Assembly: GCA_902784585.1 (NCBI GenBank)
Contig: CACZVM010000003.1
Location: forward strand, 158,812-222,811
Source of the DNA: an uncultured Bacteroidales bacterium
Lineage (GTDB): Bacteria > Bacteroidota > Bacteroidia > Bacteroidales > Paludibacteraceae
Direction: 5' to 3'
DNA: 64,000 bases
Below the pieces are notes generated by a model. The model had not been told where the DNA came from, did not search any database, and saw only the letters and a program-made list of their open reading frames with translations. This document shows, in pieces, positions 43,824 through 53,568 of this stretch. Within the stretch, counting starts at the first letter, position 1, and each line of letters starts with the position of its first letter. The translations under genes were made by a program, and so were the position numbers.

Positions 43824-44252
43824 CTAGTCAAACAGACGTGCCCAGAAACTCTTTTTCTTTTTCTTCGGACGCAGGTCTTCCATGTTACCCTGCGGTGCCG
43901 GTTCGAAGGCATGCCCCGTATGAATCATATTGTAGATGACGCCCCACTCGGGCAGTCCGCCCAGGTTGCGATCGTCAATCCAGAGGTCGGCCACCAGTTT
44001 GCGGGCTGTACCGTGAGCCGGCTCTTCCTCCGGATAGTTGCTGTTGACCGCATAGAACTCCAGTCCCTTGGACTTGCAGTAATCCAATGCCTCTTGCAGC
44101 AAATCGCCCTCGCGCACAGTCCAAAGGATGACCTGATGATGGTCCTCCTCCTGCAGTTTCTTGAGCGTCTGAATGGCAAAGGGAATAGGTTTTCCTATCT
44201 TCGGATACTCGTGGGTGACGATCGTCCCGTCAAAATCACATGCTATTATCAT
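43824..44252 (-). CDS. Small HAD-like hydrolase (BT0820 type)
   Basis: 142 residues from the ATG complementary to 44250-44252; the longer upstream frame runs through the neighbouring gene and is rejected. HAD motif I is ACDFDGTIVTHEY. VILWTVREGDLLQEAL is the motif II region and VADLWIDDRNLGG the C-terminal acidic motif. A basic tail follows (RPKKKKKSFWARLF). Length and motifs resemble a compact Bacteroides HAD family with no known substrate. It is flanked by the GNAT and membrane protein genes with two-base gaps. Confidence 0.87.
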   Translation of the reverse strand: MIIACDFDGTIVTHEYPKIGKPIPFAIQTLKKLQEEDHHQVILWTVREGDLLQEALDYCKSKGLEFYAVNSNYPEEEPAHGTARKLVADLWIDDRNLGGLPEWGVIYNMIHTGHAFEPAPQGNMEDLRPKKKKKSFWARLFD

Positions 44253-44254
44253 AA

Positions 44255-44692
44255 TCAATAGGTTTCTTCGTTGGGATCTTTCGGTTTCATCTCTTCCTCC
44301 ATCTTGCCGAGTGTAGGCTTGGTGAAATACCAGGCGACAGCAGCCATCGCAGCAATCCACATAAGGGGTCTGTACCCACCCAGCAGATAAAAGAAACAGA
44401 GCGACATAGGCATCGTGCCTCCTACCATCAGGATTCGGCCGATAGCCAAGTCTTTGTACTGTTCCAATGTCTCCGGTTTGCGCCATTTGATCAGGTACAA
44501 GCCCACCACGATACCAAGCAGCGTAGCCGCAATAGCCACAGTTTGCAGTATAGTACCGAGTTCAGACATCGGGTCAATCGGTGTGTACATCTGATGCATA
44601 AACAGATAATACATGACGCTCAACACGATGAGCGATACGACCATCACGCCGTAATAGTACCAGTTGAGGGTTCGAATGATTTTTTCTTCCAT
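44255..44692 (-). CDS. Membrane protein, four predicted helices
   Basis: 145 residues from the ATG complementary to 44690-44692, one base after the recR stop; the longer frame overlaps recR. Hydrophobic segments lie at about 12-35, 48-70, 88-107 and 110-128. The C-terminus is charged (KMEEEMKPKDPNEETY). No domain is recognised. It is cotranscribed with recR and the HAD gene. Confidence 0.82.
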   Translation of the reverse strand: MEEKIIRTLNWYYYGVMVVSLIVLSVMYYLFMHQMYTPIDPMSELGTILQTVAIAATLLGIVVGLYLIKWRKPETLEQYKDLAIGRILMVGGTMPMSLCFFYLLGGYRPLMWIAAMAAVAWYFTKPTLGKMEEEMKPKDPNEETY

Positions 44693-44693
44693 A

Positions 44694-45308
44694 TTATGCT
44701 TTAAATTCTGTTCGGTTAACAATCGAGCGACCAAGCGTAATCTCATCGGTATATTCCAACTCATTGCCGATGGCCACTCCGCGAGCTATCTGCGATATCT
44801 TGATGTCCAGTCCTGCGTTCTGCAGACGACGATAGATATAGAAATTGGTGGTATCCCCCTCCATTGTGGTAGGCAAGGCCAGGATGATCTCATCCACTCC
44901 GCCCTTGCTGATCCGCTCGATGAGCGAGTCTATCTCAATGTCCTTGGGGCCAACGCCATCCATTGGCGAGATAATACCGCCTAACACATGATACACACCG
45001 TTGTATTGACCGGTATTCTCGATCGACATCACGTCCTGCACGTTCTCCACCACACAGATGGTATGATGGTCACGCCGCGAGGATGCACAGATCGGGCACA
45101 ACTCATTATCGGAGATATTATGGCATTCACGGCAATAGACCACCTCTTGTTTCAGGCGCGTGAACGCACCGGCAAATGCCTGCACATCCTGCTCCGGCTG
45201 ACGGAGCAGATGCAACACTAGCCGCAAGGCCGTCTTGCGTCCAACTCCGGGAAGCGATGCCATCTGGTTGACGGCCTGCTCCAGTACTATGCTCGGATAG
45301 TCACTCAT
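44694..45308 (-). CDS. recR: Recombination mediator RecR
   Basis: 204 residues from the ATG complementary to 45306-45308, overlapping the rel stop as ATGA. RecR works with RecO (and RecF) to load RecA at gaps. It shows the helix-hairpin-helix [20 protein letters not shown], a four-cysteine zinc site ([16 protein letters not shown]), and the Toprim domain ([30 protein letters not shown]). A Walker-like C-terminal end follows ([20 protein letters not shown]). Confidence 0.97.
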   Translation of the reverse strand: MSDYPSIVLEQAVNQMASLPGVGRKTALRLVLHLLRQPEQDVQAFAGAFTRLKQEVVYCRECHNISDNELCPICASSRRDHHTICVVENVQDVMSIENTGQYNGVYHVLGGIISPMDGVGPKDIEIDSLIERISKGGVDEIILALPTTMEGDTTNFYIYRRLQNAGLDIKISQIARGVAIGNELEYTDEITLGRSIVNRTEFKA

Positions 45309-46741
45309 GCTTTCTTGGCCCAACGGGCTGGTAAGACACGATACGGATAACGCTCACGTATATCGTTGGCGTTCGGACAGTCGCAACGGTGGATACGGAT
45401 CCCTTTCAGTACCGACACAAAGGCGAAGATCGGATCTCCCGGTTGAGGATTACAGCATCTACTCAAGTTATAATCCACATTCTTCACATTCATGTCCACC
45501 TCGATAGCCAGACCTTTGAGTTCCGATCTGTCTACATATTCAGTATGTTCACGCGGTGCGACAGGCTGTTCCTCCGGTTCCAGGAGCACCTCGCGTAAAC
45601 GCTGTACATCCTCTTTCCCGTTGGCCACCGACTGATACATATCCGAAACGGCTTTGTAGCCCAACCGGATAGCCATCTTGGTGATATCACCTTCCGTATA
45701 TTCGACCTTCCAGTTCTTAAACTTGCGTTCTATTATCTCCTTGCCTTCAGCCGCCTGTTTGTACTCTATTTCCTTCAGAGCCTGACGTATCTTGTTGCGG
45801 GCCTTGGTGGACACCACAAAATTGAGCCAGTCGGAATTGGGATGCTGGTTGGGCGAGGTCTGGATAAACACCTGATCGCCATTCTCCAGCTTCTGTCGGA
45901 TGGATACATTCTGGTTGCGAATTGTACCTCCGACACAGTGCGCACCCACTTCGCTATGTATCGAATAGGCAAAATCCAATACAGTGGCATTGGCCGGAAG
46001 ACGACGCAAATCACCGTTAGGCGTAAACACATATACATCACTCGGACGCTGCACGATCGACCCCTTAACACCTTTGTACGACCAGTGCGCCGCCACTCCC
46101 TGCTCCGCAACCTCATCCATACGGCGGGTGCGAATCTGCACCTCCACCCATCGGTTGTCCGGTCCCAGCACCGTGGTATGAAGCGACTCGTAGCCGTTCT
46201 CCTTCGGCACTGAGAGCCAGTCTCTCAGGCGCTTCGGATTAGGCGTGAATACGTCGGTGATCAACGAATAGACCTGCCAACAGTCACTCTTCTCACGTTC
46301 CATCGGCGAGTCCAGAATAATACGGATAGCAAACAGATCATAGATGCGGTCCACATCACAGTGCTGTGCCTCCATCTTATGATAGATCGAGTGGATCGAC
46401 TTGGGACGCCCTTTGATGGTAAAGCGGAAGCCCTCGCGCGTCAACTTCTCCTGAATAGGTGCGATGAAACGCGCGATATATGCCTCACGCTCTGCCTTTT
46501 TGGCATTGAGCGCGTGCGCAATATACTTATAGGTATCGTAATCCAGGAACTTCAGCGCCAAGTCTTCCATCTCCGTCTTGATCTGGTACAGACCCAGGCG
46601 GTGAGCCATCGGCGCATGCAGCGTCTGGGTCTCACGCGCTATGTGGCGGCGACGTTCACTGTCGCCCTCCGCATCCAGTTTGCGCAGCAAATCCAGGCGC
46701 TCGTTGAGGATATCATATAGTACTTTATTGCTGTCTTCCAT
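45305..46741 (-). CDS. Shortened RelA/SpoT-type (p)ppGpp synthetase lacking HD and ACT ends
   Basis: 478 residues, compared with about 700-750 for normal long RelA/SpoT proteins. The frame opens only at the tail of the HD hydrolase domain ([20 protein letters not shown] at about 34-53), so the HD catalytic residues are absent. The synthetase domain looks intact ([45 protein letters not shown], about 105-222). TGS (235-295), helical and zinc-finger ([11 protein letters not shown]) parts follow, but the C-terminal ACT domain is missing. A promoter sits 16-55 bases upstream of the ATG, so the short form appears genuine. Predicted to be a synthetase without hydrolase activity. Confidence 0.88.
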   Translation of the reverse strand: MEDSNKVLYDILNERLDLLRKLDAEGDSERRRHIARETQTLHAPMAHRLGLYQIKTEMEDLALKFLDYDTYKYIAHALNAKKAEREAYIARFIAPIQEKLTREGFRFTIKGRPKSIHSIYHKMEAQHCDVDRIYDLFAIRIILDSPMEREKSDCWQVYSLITDVFTPNPKRLRDWLSVPKENGYESLHTTVLGPDNRWVEVQIRTRRMDEVAEQGVAAHWSYKGVKGSIVQRPSDVYVFTPNGDLRRLPANATVLDFAYSIHSEVGAHCVGGTIRNQNVSIRQKLENGDQVFIQTSPNQHPNSDWLNFVVSTKARNKIRQALKEIEYKQAAEGKEIIERKFKNWKVEYTEGDITKMAIRLGYKAVSDMYQSVANGKEDVQRLREVLLEPEEQPVAPREHTEYVDRSELKGLAIEVDMNVKNVDYNLSRCCNPQPGDPIFAFVSVLKGIRIHRCDCPNANDIRERYPYRVLPARWAKKA

Positions 46742-46764
46742 CCATGTCCATTCAAAAAACGCTG

Positions 46765-46796
46765 CAAATTTACGATTTTTTTTGCATATATGAAAA
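46765..46796 (-). promoter_or_regulatory. Promoter of the rel-recR operon
   Basis: Minus strand TTTT (46793-46796) followed by CATATATG, 20-base spacer, TAAATTTG (46765-46772). Its position just before the ATG at 46741 supports the short reading of the RelA/SpoT gene. Confidence 0.65.
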
Positions 46797-46812
46797 TATT
46801 TTTGTAATTTTG
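46781..46812 (+). promoter_or_regulatory. Promoter of the gene at 46849
   Basis: TTTG (46781-46784) followed by CATATATGA, 20-base spacer, TAATTTTG (46805-46812). It overlaps the divergent rel promoter by 16 bases. Confidence 0.8.
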
Positions 46813-46848
46813 CAGCGTATTTTGCAAATTTATGTAAATTCTACTATA

Positions 46849-47610
46849 ATGAAAGCAACACGAACTCTCTTGATTTGCCTGCTCAGCATCGCAGCTGTCG
46901 CCATGGCGTATTTCTGCGTAACGAGCGTCACCACCCCTATTAAGTTTGAGGACACACGCATAGAGCGTGAGGTGGCAGTCATCAAAAACCTAGTTGATTT
47001 GCGTACCGCAGAGGTGGAGTTCCACCATCAGAACGGCCGTTTCACCGCCAGCTACGACACGCTGCTCACGTTCCTGAAGACCGTTCCGAAGAAGGAGTTG
47101 ATGAAGGAAGGTAGTCTAACCGACAAGCAGCTGGAGGCAGGTCTGAACGAGCACAAAGCCGTGAAGATACTGGACGCAGCCAAGAAGAAAGCGCTGAAGA
47201 ACAACAAGTTCGACGACATGGACGCCCTCTACGCCTATATCTGGGCCAATGATGCGGATGTGAAGAAAAACGAGTTGCAGGGCTTCCGTCGTGACACCAT
47301 CGAGCTCAACATGCTGGAGGCACTCTACAAGGGCGAATATACGGTGGAGACCATCGATCAGATTACCTATATCCCCTACAACGAGGAGCAGAAACAGTTT
47401 GAGCTGGAGGTGAACAACGACTATAAGACCAGCCAGGGTATCCGCGTGCCGCTGTTTGAGGCGCGTGCGCCGTACGAGAGCTATCTGGGCGACCTGAACC
47501 AACAGGAGCTCGTCAACCTCATCGACCGCGAGCAGAAGCTCGAGCACTATGCCGGACTGAAAGTCGGCGACATCTACGCGCCGAACAACAATGCCGGTAA
47601 CTGGGAATAA
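46849..47610 (+). CDS. Membrane-anchored protein of unknown function
   Basis: 253 residues from the ATG at 46849; upstream ATGs are inside the promoter region. One N-terminal membrane segment (about 7-26, TLLICLLSIAAVAMAYFCVT) anchors a long soluble part. The latter has a helical region (IEREVAVIKNLVDLRTAEVE) and then a mixed charged domain, reminiscent of a pilin-like N-terminus, though no processing motif is visible. It is followed after 19 bases by rsmD. Confidence 0.85.
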   Translation: MKATRTLLICLLSIAAVAMAYFCVTSVTTPIKFEDTRIEREVAVIKNLVDLRTAEVEFHHQNGRFTASYDTLLTFLKTVPKKELMKEGSLTDKQLEAGLNEHKAVKILDAAKKKALKNNKFDDMDALYAYIWANDADVKKNELQGFRRDTIELNMLEALYKGEYTVETIDQITYIPYNEEQKQFELEVNNDYKTSQGIRVPLFEARAPYESYLGDLNQQELVNLIDREQKLEHYAGLKVGDIYAPNNNAGNWE

Positions 47611-47629
47611 GCATTTAGAGTTTAGAGAG

Positions 47630-48160
47630 ATGCGTATAATCTCCGGAACATATGGGGGGCGGCGATTGTCGCCCCCTAAAAATATCACCGCGAGGCCGAC
47701 TACAGACTTTGCCAAGGAGAGTCTGTTCAATCTGCTCAACAACCGCATGCAACTGGAGGACATCGACATGCTGGATCTGTTTGCCGGCACCGGTGGCATC
47801 GGCATCGAATGCGTCAGCCGTGGCGCTCGTTCGGTCACGGCCGTCGAGATAGCCCATGTGCAACAGAATTGGATCATAGCATGCTGCCGCCAACTGGGTA
47901 TCCGCAACCTGTCAGTCATCCGCGGTGATGTATTCCGCTTCTTAAGCGCATGCCATATTCAGTACGATCTCATCTTTGCAGATCCGCCATATGCGCTTGA
48001 GCAACTCCCTGCCCTGCCGGACCTGATCCTCAAGCAGGACATCCTCAAACCCGAAGGATGGCTGGTGATTGAGCACGGCAAGGACACCGATTTCACTGCC
48101 CATCCGCGCCACGTGGAGACGCGCACCTACGGCAGCGTCCATTTCAGTTTCTTCCAATAA
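47630..48160 (+). CDS. rsmD: 16S rRNA (guanine966-N2)-methyltransferase RsmD
   Basis: 176 residues from the ATG at 47630. It methylates G966 of 16S rRNA. Family blocks are MRIISGTYGGRRLSPPKN, RPTTDFAKESLFNLL, DLFAGTGGIGIECVSRGA (S-adenosylmethionine site) and the catalytic DPPY motif in DLIFADPPYAL. The upstream in-frame ATG lies within the previous gene. It ends at a bidirectional terminator. Confidence 0.96.
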   Translation: MRIISGTYGGRRLSPPKNITARPTTDFAKESLFNLLNNRMQLEDIDMLDLFAGTGGIGIECVSRGARSVTAVEIAHVQQNWIIACCRQLGIRNLSVIRGDVFRFLSACHIQYDLIFADPPYALEQLPALPDLILKQDILKPEGWLVIEHGKDTDFTAHPRHVETRTYGSVHFSFFQ

Positions 48161-48185
48161 GAAAGCGCCTCGTCGGCGCTTTCTT
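48159..48185. terminator. Bidirectional terminator between rsmD and the VWA gene
   Basis: AAGAAAGCGCC / GGCGCTTTCTT, an 11-bp perfect stem with a five-base loop. It overlaps the rsmD stop and lies three bases from the convergent gene's stop. Confidence 0.88.
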
Positions 48186-48187
48186 GC

Positions 48188-49981
48188 TTACTGAATCAAT
48201 ATCTTTCTGGTATGCCACTGGCCCTCATAGAAGGCCTTGATGAAATATACACCTTTGGGCAGCGCGTACGGCATCACCGGCAGTCGTCCGTCAGAGAAAT
48301 CACCTGTATAGACGCCCATCAACTTGCCACTGATATCCATCAGGTATAATATCTGCGGTCCTTGCGCAATCGTCGAGTCATGCGCGATCTCCTCCACATG
48401 GAAGGGGTTGGGCACAAAGCGCTCCTCAATCCCGTCTTCAGGTGCGCCGTCAGCTTGGCATACCGGCATCGTACTATATTCCACGATGGTACGTACCAGC
48501 ATGTCGTTCAGGTGCTCCACCTTCAGTGTATCCATCGTCGGCTTAAGATGTTTACCGCCTATGCCGGAGTCATCGGTCAGGAAGAACGAGGTACCATTGG
48601 TAGCCAGTGCCATCTGACGTAGCAGCAACTCACCGCTCTCACCTACTCCACTGCATACCACCGGCACTATACGTACACCCATCGCAGCCGCATTGAGCAC
48701 CTGTTCGTGCAGCAACGCCACCGTAGCGGAATCCTCGTGACAAGGGGCGTCCAGCACCAGGAAGAGGATACGTGCACGCGCCAGCTCGTTCCATCCGCTG
48801 CTGTTCAGCGCAGCCATCAGGGCCTCAGGCACAGCCTCCGGATAGTCACCTCCACCGTTGGCCTCCTGCTTGTCGATGAATGTCTGGGTCTCTTTGATAT
48901 CCTCCGTCAGACGTGACAGACGCGTCAGATACTCGTCGCCGTGATCGCGATAGACTACCGCTCCGGTACGGATAGTCAGTCCGCCGGTGGCCGACTCGGC
49001 ACGCGAGATGACATCCCGCATCTCCGCTTGCAGATAACGCAACTCATCGCCCATCGACCCCGTGGCATCAAACACAAACAGCACATCCACTACCTGCGAG
49101 GCCTCGCAAGGCTCGTCCACCACGAACATATTCATGCCTTCCGACCAGTCTTTGGCCGTCTGTTTCTGCTCGTCCACCTGCACATACAAGTCGGCGTGCT
49201 TACCGCACAGACCATTGCTGATCAGCTGATACCACAATTCCGCCTTACCGGTATTGTCGGTCACAGCCTGATACAGCGTATTCCCTTGAGCGTCCAGCAG
49301 ACTCACTGCACGACCTGCCACAGGGTAGCCTTCCTCATTCGTCACCTGCGCCGTGTAACGATGACGCGCTGCCATCTGCCATGTCTGCACATATGCCTTG
49401 TGGGTTCCGTCCAGCACTTTCGGCCAGAAATACCATTTGGCAAAATCATTCACCTCTCCGGCTGTCAGCAATCCGGCACCTATATTGGCATCCACACTGG
49501 CATCTTCCACTATAACCTCCACACCTTCACCTGTCACCAGCGGCATCGCTTCGTCCATCACCATCATCTTCTCCTCTGGTGCCGATGTCATCGAATAACG
49601 CACACCACTCGTGAGAGTCAGACTCTTGGGATAACCTACATCCATCTTCGTCTTCTTCGGTTTTTCCGGGACCAGGCATACACACTGCCATCCCTCGCCG
49701 CTAGTGCGTATCGTCTGCTGCTTATAGCCCTCGCAACGCACGACAACACGGGTATCCGGCTTCACTTCCGGCAACACGACACGCCCGTCAAAAGCGGTTG
49801 TCAGCCGCTGTTTGCCTATACGCACTTCCGCCTCCGGCAACAAAGCCTGAGACGTATCCATCACGATGAGTGTCAGCTCATAAGGAGCAGTTGAGGCCGA
49901 TTTGCACACACACGCACTTGCTTCCGTCGCACCTGCATACAGCATGCCGACCAGAACCAAAAGAGAAAAGAATCGTTTCAT
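48188..49981 (-). CDS. Von Willebrand A domain surface protein, probable type IX cargo
   Basis: 597 residues. A signal peptide (about 1-22) precedes a CarboxypepD_reg-like domain (about 33-105, [20 protein letters not shown]) and an Ig-like section (205-265). The von Willebrand A domain (about 300-490) has the metal site [15 protein letters not shown]. The last about 80 residues have the sorting-signal pattern of type IX substrates ([31 protein letters not shown]). Export through the type IX machine and attachment to the surface are inferred from this tail. Possible roles in adhesion are unproven. Confidence 0.9.
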   Translation of the reverse strand: MKRFFSLLVLVGMLYAGATEASACVCKSASTAPYELTLIVMDTSQALLPEAEVRIGKQRLTTAFDGRVVLPEVKPDTRVVVRCEGYKQQTIRTSGEGWQCVCLVPEKPKKTKMDVGYPKSLTLTSGVRYSMTSAPEEKMMVMDEAMPLVTGEGVEVIVEDASVDANIGAGLLTAGEVNDFAKWYFWPKVLDGTHKAYVQTWQMAARHRYTAQVTNEEGYPVAGRAVSLLDAQGNTLYQAVTDNTGKAELWYQLISNGLCGKHADLYVQVDEQKQTAKDWSEGMNMFVVDEPCEASQVVDVLFVFDATGSMGDELRYLQAEMRDVISRAESATGGLTIRTGAVVYRDHGDEYLTRLSRLTEDIKETQTFIDKQEANGGGDYPEAVPEALMAALNSSGWNELARARILFLVLDAPCHEDSATVALLHEQVLNAAAMGVRIVPVVCSGVGESGELLLRQMALATNGTSFFLTDDSGIGGKHLKPTMDTLKVEHLNDMLVRTIVEYSTMPVCQADGAPEDGIEERFVPNPFHVEEIAHDSTIAQGPQILYLMDISGKLMGVYTGDFSDGRLPVMPYALPKGVYFIKAFYEGQWHTRKILIQ

Positions 49982-50072
49982 AGGTTCTATCCGTTTTCTT
50001 ATACTATTTTCGCCGCAAACATTATGCCAAACTCACACGATTTTCGCTTGAAGAATTATTTTCTTCAAAAAT

Positions 50073-50104
50073 CTTGTATATTTCAAAAAAAAGCAGTACC
50101 TTTG
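50073..50104 (+). promoter_or_regulatory. Promoter of gltX
   Basis: CTTG (50073-50076), 20-base spacer, TACCTTTG (50097-50104). It places transcription start near 50112 and rules out the in-frame ATG upstream of it. Confidence 0.8.
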
Positions 50105-50140
50105 CAGTCGTTTTTAGCGAAATATATGACAACATCCCAT

Positions 50141-51772
50141 ATGGAAAGAAGAGTTCGTGTTCGTTTTGCGCCCTCTCCCACAGGCGCATTGCACATCGGC
50201 GGTGTACGTACCGCTTTGTACAACTACCTGTTTGCCCGTCAGCACGGCGGTGACATGCTGTTGCGTATCGAGGATACGGATAGTACCCGATTTGTCCCCG
50301 GAGCAGAGGAATATATCCTGGAAGCGCTGGATTGGCTCAGCATCGGCATCGACGAAGGTCTCAGAATTAAAAAATCTGAAATCATAAATCATAAATCTGA
50401 AATTGAGAGCATAGGCTCTCACGGACCGTATCGTCAGAGCGAGCGCCGCGAGATCTACCACCAATATGTAAAGCAGTTGTTGGACAGCGGTCGCGCCTAT
50501 ATCGCCTTTGATACGCCGGAAGAACTCGAGGCCAAACGTGCGGAGATTCCTAACTTCCAGTACGATGCACGCACCCGCTTGCAGATGCGCAATTCACTGA
50601 CGATGAACGCAGAAGAAGTGCGCGAATTGCTTGCGAATGGAGAGAAATACGTCGTTCGCTTCAAGGTGGAGCCGAATGAGGATGTACACGTACACGACTT
50701 GATTCGCGGGGAAGTGGTGATCAACTCCAATATTCTGGACGACAAAGTGCTCTACAAATCAGCCGATGACCTGCCTACCTATCACCTGGCCAACATCGTG
50801 GATGACCATCTGATGGAAATCAGTCATGTCATCCGCGGCGAGGAATGGTTGCCTTCTGCTCCACTCCACGTGCTCCTCTATCGCGCGTTCGGATGGCAAG
50901 ACACCATGCCTGAGTTCGCGCACCTGCCGCTGCTGCTCAAGCCGGACGGAAACGGCAAACTCAGCAAGCGTGACGGCGACCGCCTCGGTTTTCCGGTCTT
51001 CCCGCTGGAGTTCCACAACCAGAAAGACGGCACTGTTTCGTCCGGCTACCGCGAGAGCGGCTACCTGCCCGAAGCAGTCATCAACTTCCTCGCACTGCTC
51101 GGCTGGCACGGCAGCGGTGACCAGGAGATGTATACGATGGACGAACTCATCAAAGACTTCTCGCTCGACCGCGTCAGCAAGTCCGGTGCCAAGTTCGATT
51201 ATGAGAAAGGCAAATGGTTCAACCATCAATATCTGCAACTCCGCAGCAACGAGGAACTGGCAGAGATGTTCATTCCTGTCCTCAAAGAAAAATTAGCAGC
51301 AATGAACCTCCCCTCCTTTCAGGGAGGGGAAGGGGGTAGGCTCGCGACAATCATCGGTCTCGTCAAGGACCGCGTGAACTTCGTTCCGGAACTCTGGGAA
51401 CAAGTGAACTTCTTCTTCGCGGCTCCGACGGAATATGATGAGAAATCTCTCAAGAAGCGCTGGAAAGAAGACAGCCCGCGTCATATGCAGGAACTGCTGG
51501 CAGTACTGGATACCGTCAGCGAGGTCGACTGGCACAAGTTCTACGAGACGACCGACGACAACGGCAATACGGTTACCCGTTGGCATCTGGACGATGTGGT
51601 CATGCCGTGGATAGCCGAAAAGGAATACGGCGTAGGCATTGTGATGAACGCCTTCCGTATCTGCCTCGTCGGTGCAGCACGCGGTCCGCACATATGGGCC
51701 ATCACCGACATCCTCGGCAAAGCCGAAACACTCAAACGTGTCAAAACGGCGATTGAGAGAATTAATTCTTAA
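50141..51772 (+). CDS. gltX: Glutamate-tRNA ligase
   Basis: 543 residues from ATG 50141; the ATG at 50126 is an alternative. It charges tRNA-Glu. HIGH-type motif is [20 protein letters not shown] and KMSKS-type motif [11 protein letters not shown]. The protein is about 35-40 residues longer than usual because of two in-frame insertions of simple repeats: [14 protein letters not shown] (near residue 78) and [13 protein letters not shown] (near 388). The first comes from aaatcataaatc repeats; the second from a palindromic CCCCTCC...GGGAGGGG element. Both lie in surface loops away from the signature motifs. Confidence 0.96.
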   Translation: MERRVRVRFAPSPTGALHIGGVRTALYNYLFARQHGGDMLLRIEDTDSTRFVPGAEEYILEALDWLSIGIDEGLRIKKSEIINHKSEIESIGSHGPYRQSERREIYHQYVKQLLDSGRAYIAFDTPEELEAKRAEIPNFQYDARTRLQMRNSLTMNAEEVRELLANGEKYVVRFKVEPNEDVHVHDLIRGEVVINSNILDDKVLYKSADDLPTYHLANIVDDHLMEISHVIRGEEWLPSAPLHVLLYRAFGWQDTMPEFAHLPLLLKPDGNGKLSKRDGDRLGFPVFPLEFHNQKDGTVSSGYRESGYLPEAVINFLALLGWHGSGDQEMYTMDELIKDFSLDRVSKSGAKFDYEKGKWFNHQYLQLRSNEELAEMFIPVLKEKLAAMNLPSFQGGEGGRLATIIGLVKDRVNFVPELWEQVNFFFAAPTEYDEKSLKKRWKEDSPRHMQELLAVLDTVSEVDWHKFYETTDDNGNTVTRWHLDDVVMPWIAEKEYGVGIVMNAFRICLVGAARGPHIWAITDILGKAETLKRVKTAIERINS

Positions 51773-51798
51773 TTCGTAATTTTTAATTTTTAATTCAA

Positions 51799-53568
51799 GT
51801 GACTCCTAAAGAGGCACTACATACTTACTTCGGATTCGATGATTTTCGTCCTTTACAGGAGGAAATCATCGATTCTGTTTTGGCCGGAAAGGATACCTTG
51901 GCCTTGATGCCGACCGGTGGCGGCAAGAGTATCTGTTTCCAGGTGCCTACCCTCGTCATGGCGCACGACCATCCGGACCAACGCCTGTGCCTCGTCATCA
52001 CGCCGCTGATTGCATTGATGCGCGATCAGGTAGCCAACCTCCAGGCGCGTGGGATACACGCAGCTGCCGTCTATACCGGCATGAGTTACGACAAACAACG
52101 CACAGCGCTGGATAATTGCCTCTACGGACCGTATCATTTCCTCTATTGTAGTCCCGAACGACTTGAGTCGGAAGAGTTCCGCAAACGGCTTGCCGACCTG
52201 CCTGTCGGACTGATAGCCGTAGATGAGGCACATTGTATCTCCCAGTGGGGCTATGACTTCCGGCCTTCGTATCTGAACATATCCGCAGTACGCGAACTGC
52301 TACCCGACGTACCGGTGCTGGCGCTCACTGCCACCGCTACACCCGAGACAGTAGATGATATTCAGGACAAACTGGGATTCAAGGAACACCATGTATTACA
52401 GAAGTCCTTCCACCGCGAGAACCTCAACTATATCGTACGCCGCACCGATCATAAAGACGAACAAGTGGCGCATATCCTTTCGCGCGTCCCCGGTTCAGCT
52501 ATCGTCTATGTACGCAACCGCAAGCGGGCACAAGAACTGAGTGAATGGCTCAATGGTAGATTGATCAATGGTGACGCGGCAAAGCCGCTTAATGGTGAAA
52601 TGGTTGATTACTACCATGCAGGGCTGACCACGAAGGAGCGGAACGAGCGGCAACAGGCATGGACGGAAGGCAGGACGCGCGTGATGGTAGCCACCAATGC
52701 TTTCGGCATGGGTATAGACAAACCGGATGTGCGGGTGGTTATCCACTATGACCTTCCTTCGCACCTGGAATCGTATTATCAGGAGGCGGGTCGAGCCGGG
52801 CGAGACGGAAAGACGGCTTATGCCGTATTGCTCTACAACGAGCAGGAAGACAAAGCCAAACTGAAGAAACGCGCCGTGGACACCTACCCTCCCAAGGAGT
52901 TTGTCGAACAGGTATACCACAAGACCATGGATTTTCTGCAGGTGGGTGCCGGCAGCGGCTTGGGGCATCGGTTTACGCTGCATATCGACCAGCTATGCCA
53001 TGTGATGCGATTGCCGGTGGTACAGACCTACTCTGCCCTGCATATCCTCACCCAAGCGGGATATATCGACTTTGAGGAGGAACATGAGACCCAACCCCGT
53101 GTGCAGATCCTCGTACCTCGTCACCTGCTCGGCGAATACAACCTTTCTTACGAGCAAGCGGAGCTGTTAGACAGGCTTATGCGCTCCTACTCCGGCATCT
53201 ACACCGACCTCCAATACGTCCGCGAGGCCGACGATACCCAATGCACAATTCACAATTCACAATTCACAATTCATGAGATCCTCGTTTCGCTTGCGAAACG
53301 TGGCATCATCACGTATATCCCGCGCTCCATCGGTTGCAGCCTGACTATGACAAACGAGCGACAGACAGAGATCTATCTATCGCCCGTTATCTTTGAGGAG
53401 CGCCAGGCGCGCTTCGCGCAGAAGCTGCAAGCTATGCTTGAGTACGCCGACCAGACGCAGTTCTGTCGCGAGCAGTTACTCTTGGCTTACTTCGGAGAAA
53501 CCGGTGCTGTCGCTTGCGGTCATTGCGACGTCTGTCGCGAGCTCGCTCACCGAATCATGGCTGAGTGA
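51799..53568 (+). CDS. recQ: ATP-dependent DNA helicase RecQ
   Basis: 589 residues from a GTG start at 51799. Superfamily 2 3'-5' helicase. Motif I is MPTGGGKSICFQVP, motif II VDEAHCISQWGYDFRPSY, and motif VI QEAGRAGRDGK. The zinc-binding region with CREQLLLAYFGE and CGHCDVC is at the extreme C-terminus; no HRDC domain follows. Two short in-frame insertions derive from DNA repeats: NGDAAKPLNGEM (near residue 256) and CTIHNSQFTIHE (near 482). The last 93 bases overlap the convergent gene, so the zinc motif is coded opposite that protein's C-terminus. Confidence 0.95.
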   Translation: MTPKEALHTYFGFDDFRPLQEEIIDSVLAGKDTLALMPTGGGKSICFQVPTLVMAHDHPDQRLCLVITPLIALMRDQVANLQARGIHAAAVYTGMSYDKQRTALDNCLYGPYHFLYCSPERLESEEFRKRLADLPVGLIAVDEAHCISQWGYDFRPSYLNISAVRELLPDVPVLALTATATPETVDDIQDKLGFKEHHVLQKSFHRENLNYIVRRTDHKDEQVAHILSRVPGSAIVYVRNRKRAQELSEWLNGRLINGDAAKPLNGEMVDYYHAGLTTKERNERQQAWTEGRTRVMVATNAFGMGIDKPDVRVVIHYDLPSHLESYYQEAGRAGRDGKTAYAVLLYNEQEDKAKLKKRAVDTYPPKEFVEQVYHKTMDFLQVGAGSGLGHRFTLHIDQLCHVMRLPVVQTYSALHILTQAGYIDFEEEHETQPRVQILVPRHLLGEYNLSYEQAELLDRLMRSYSGIYTDLQYVREADDTQCTIHNSQFTIHEILVSLAKRGIITYIPRSIGCSLTMTNERQTEIYLSPVIFEERQARFAQKLQAMLEYADQTQFCREQLLLAYFGETGAVACGHCDVCRELAHRIMAE

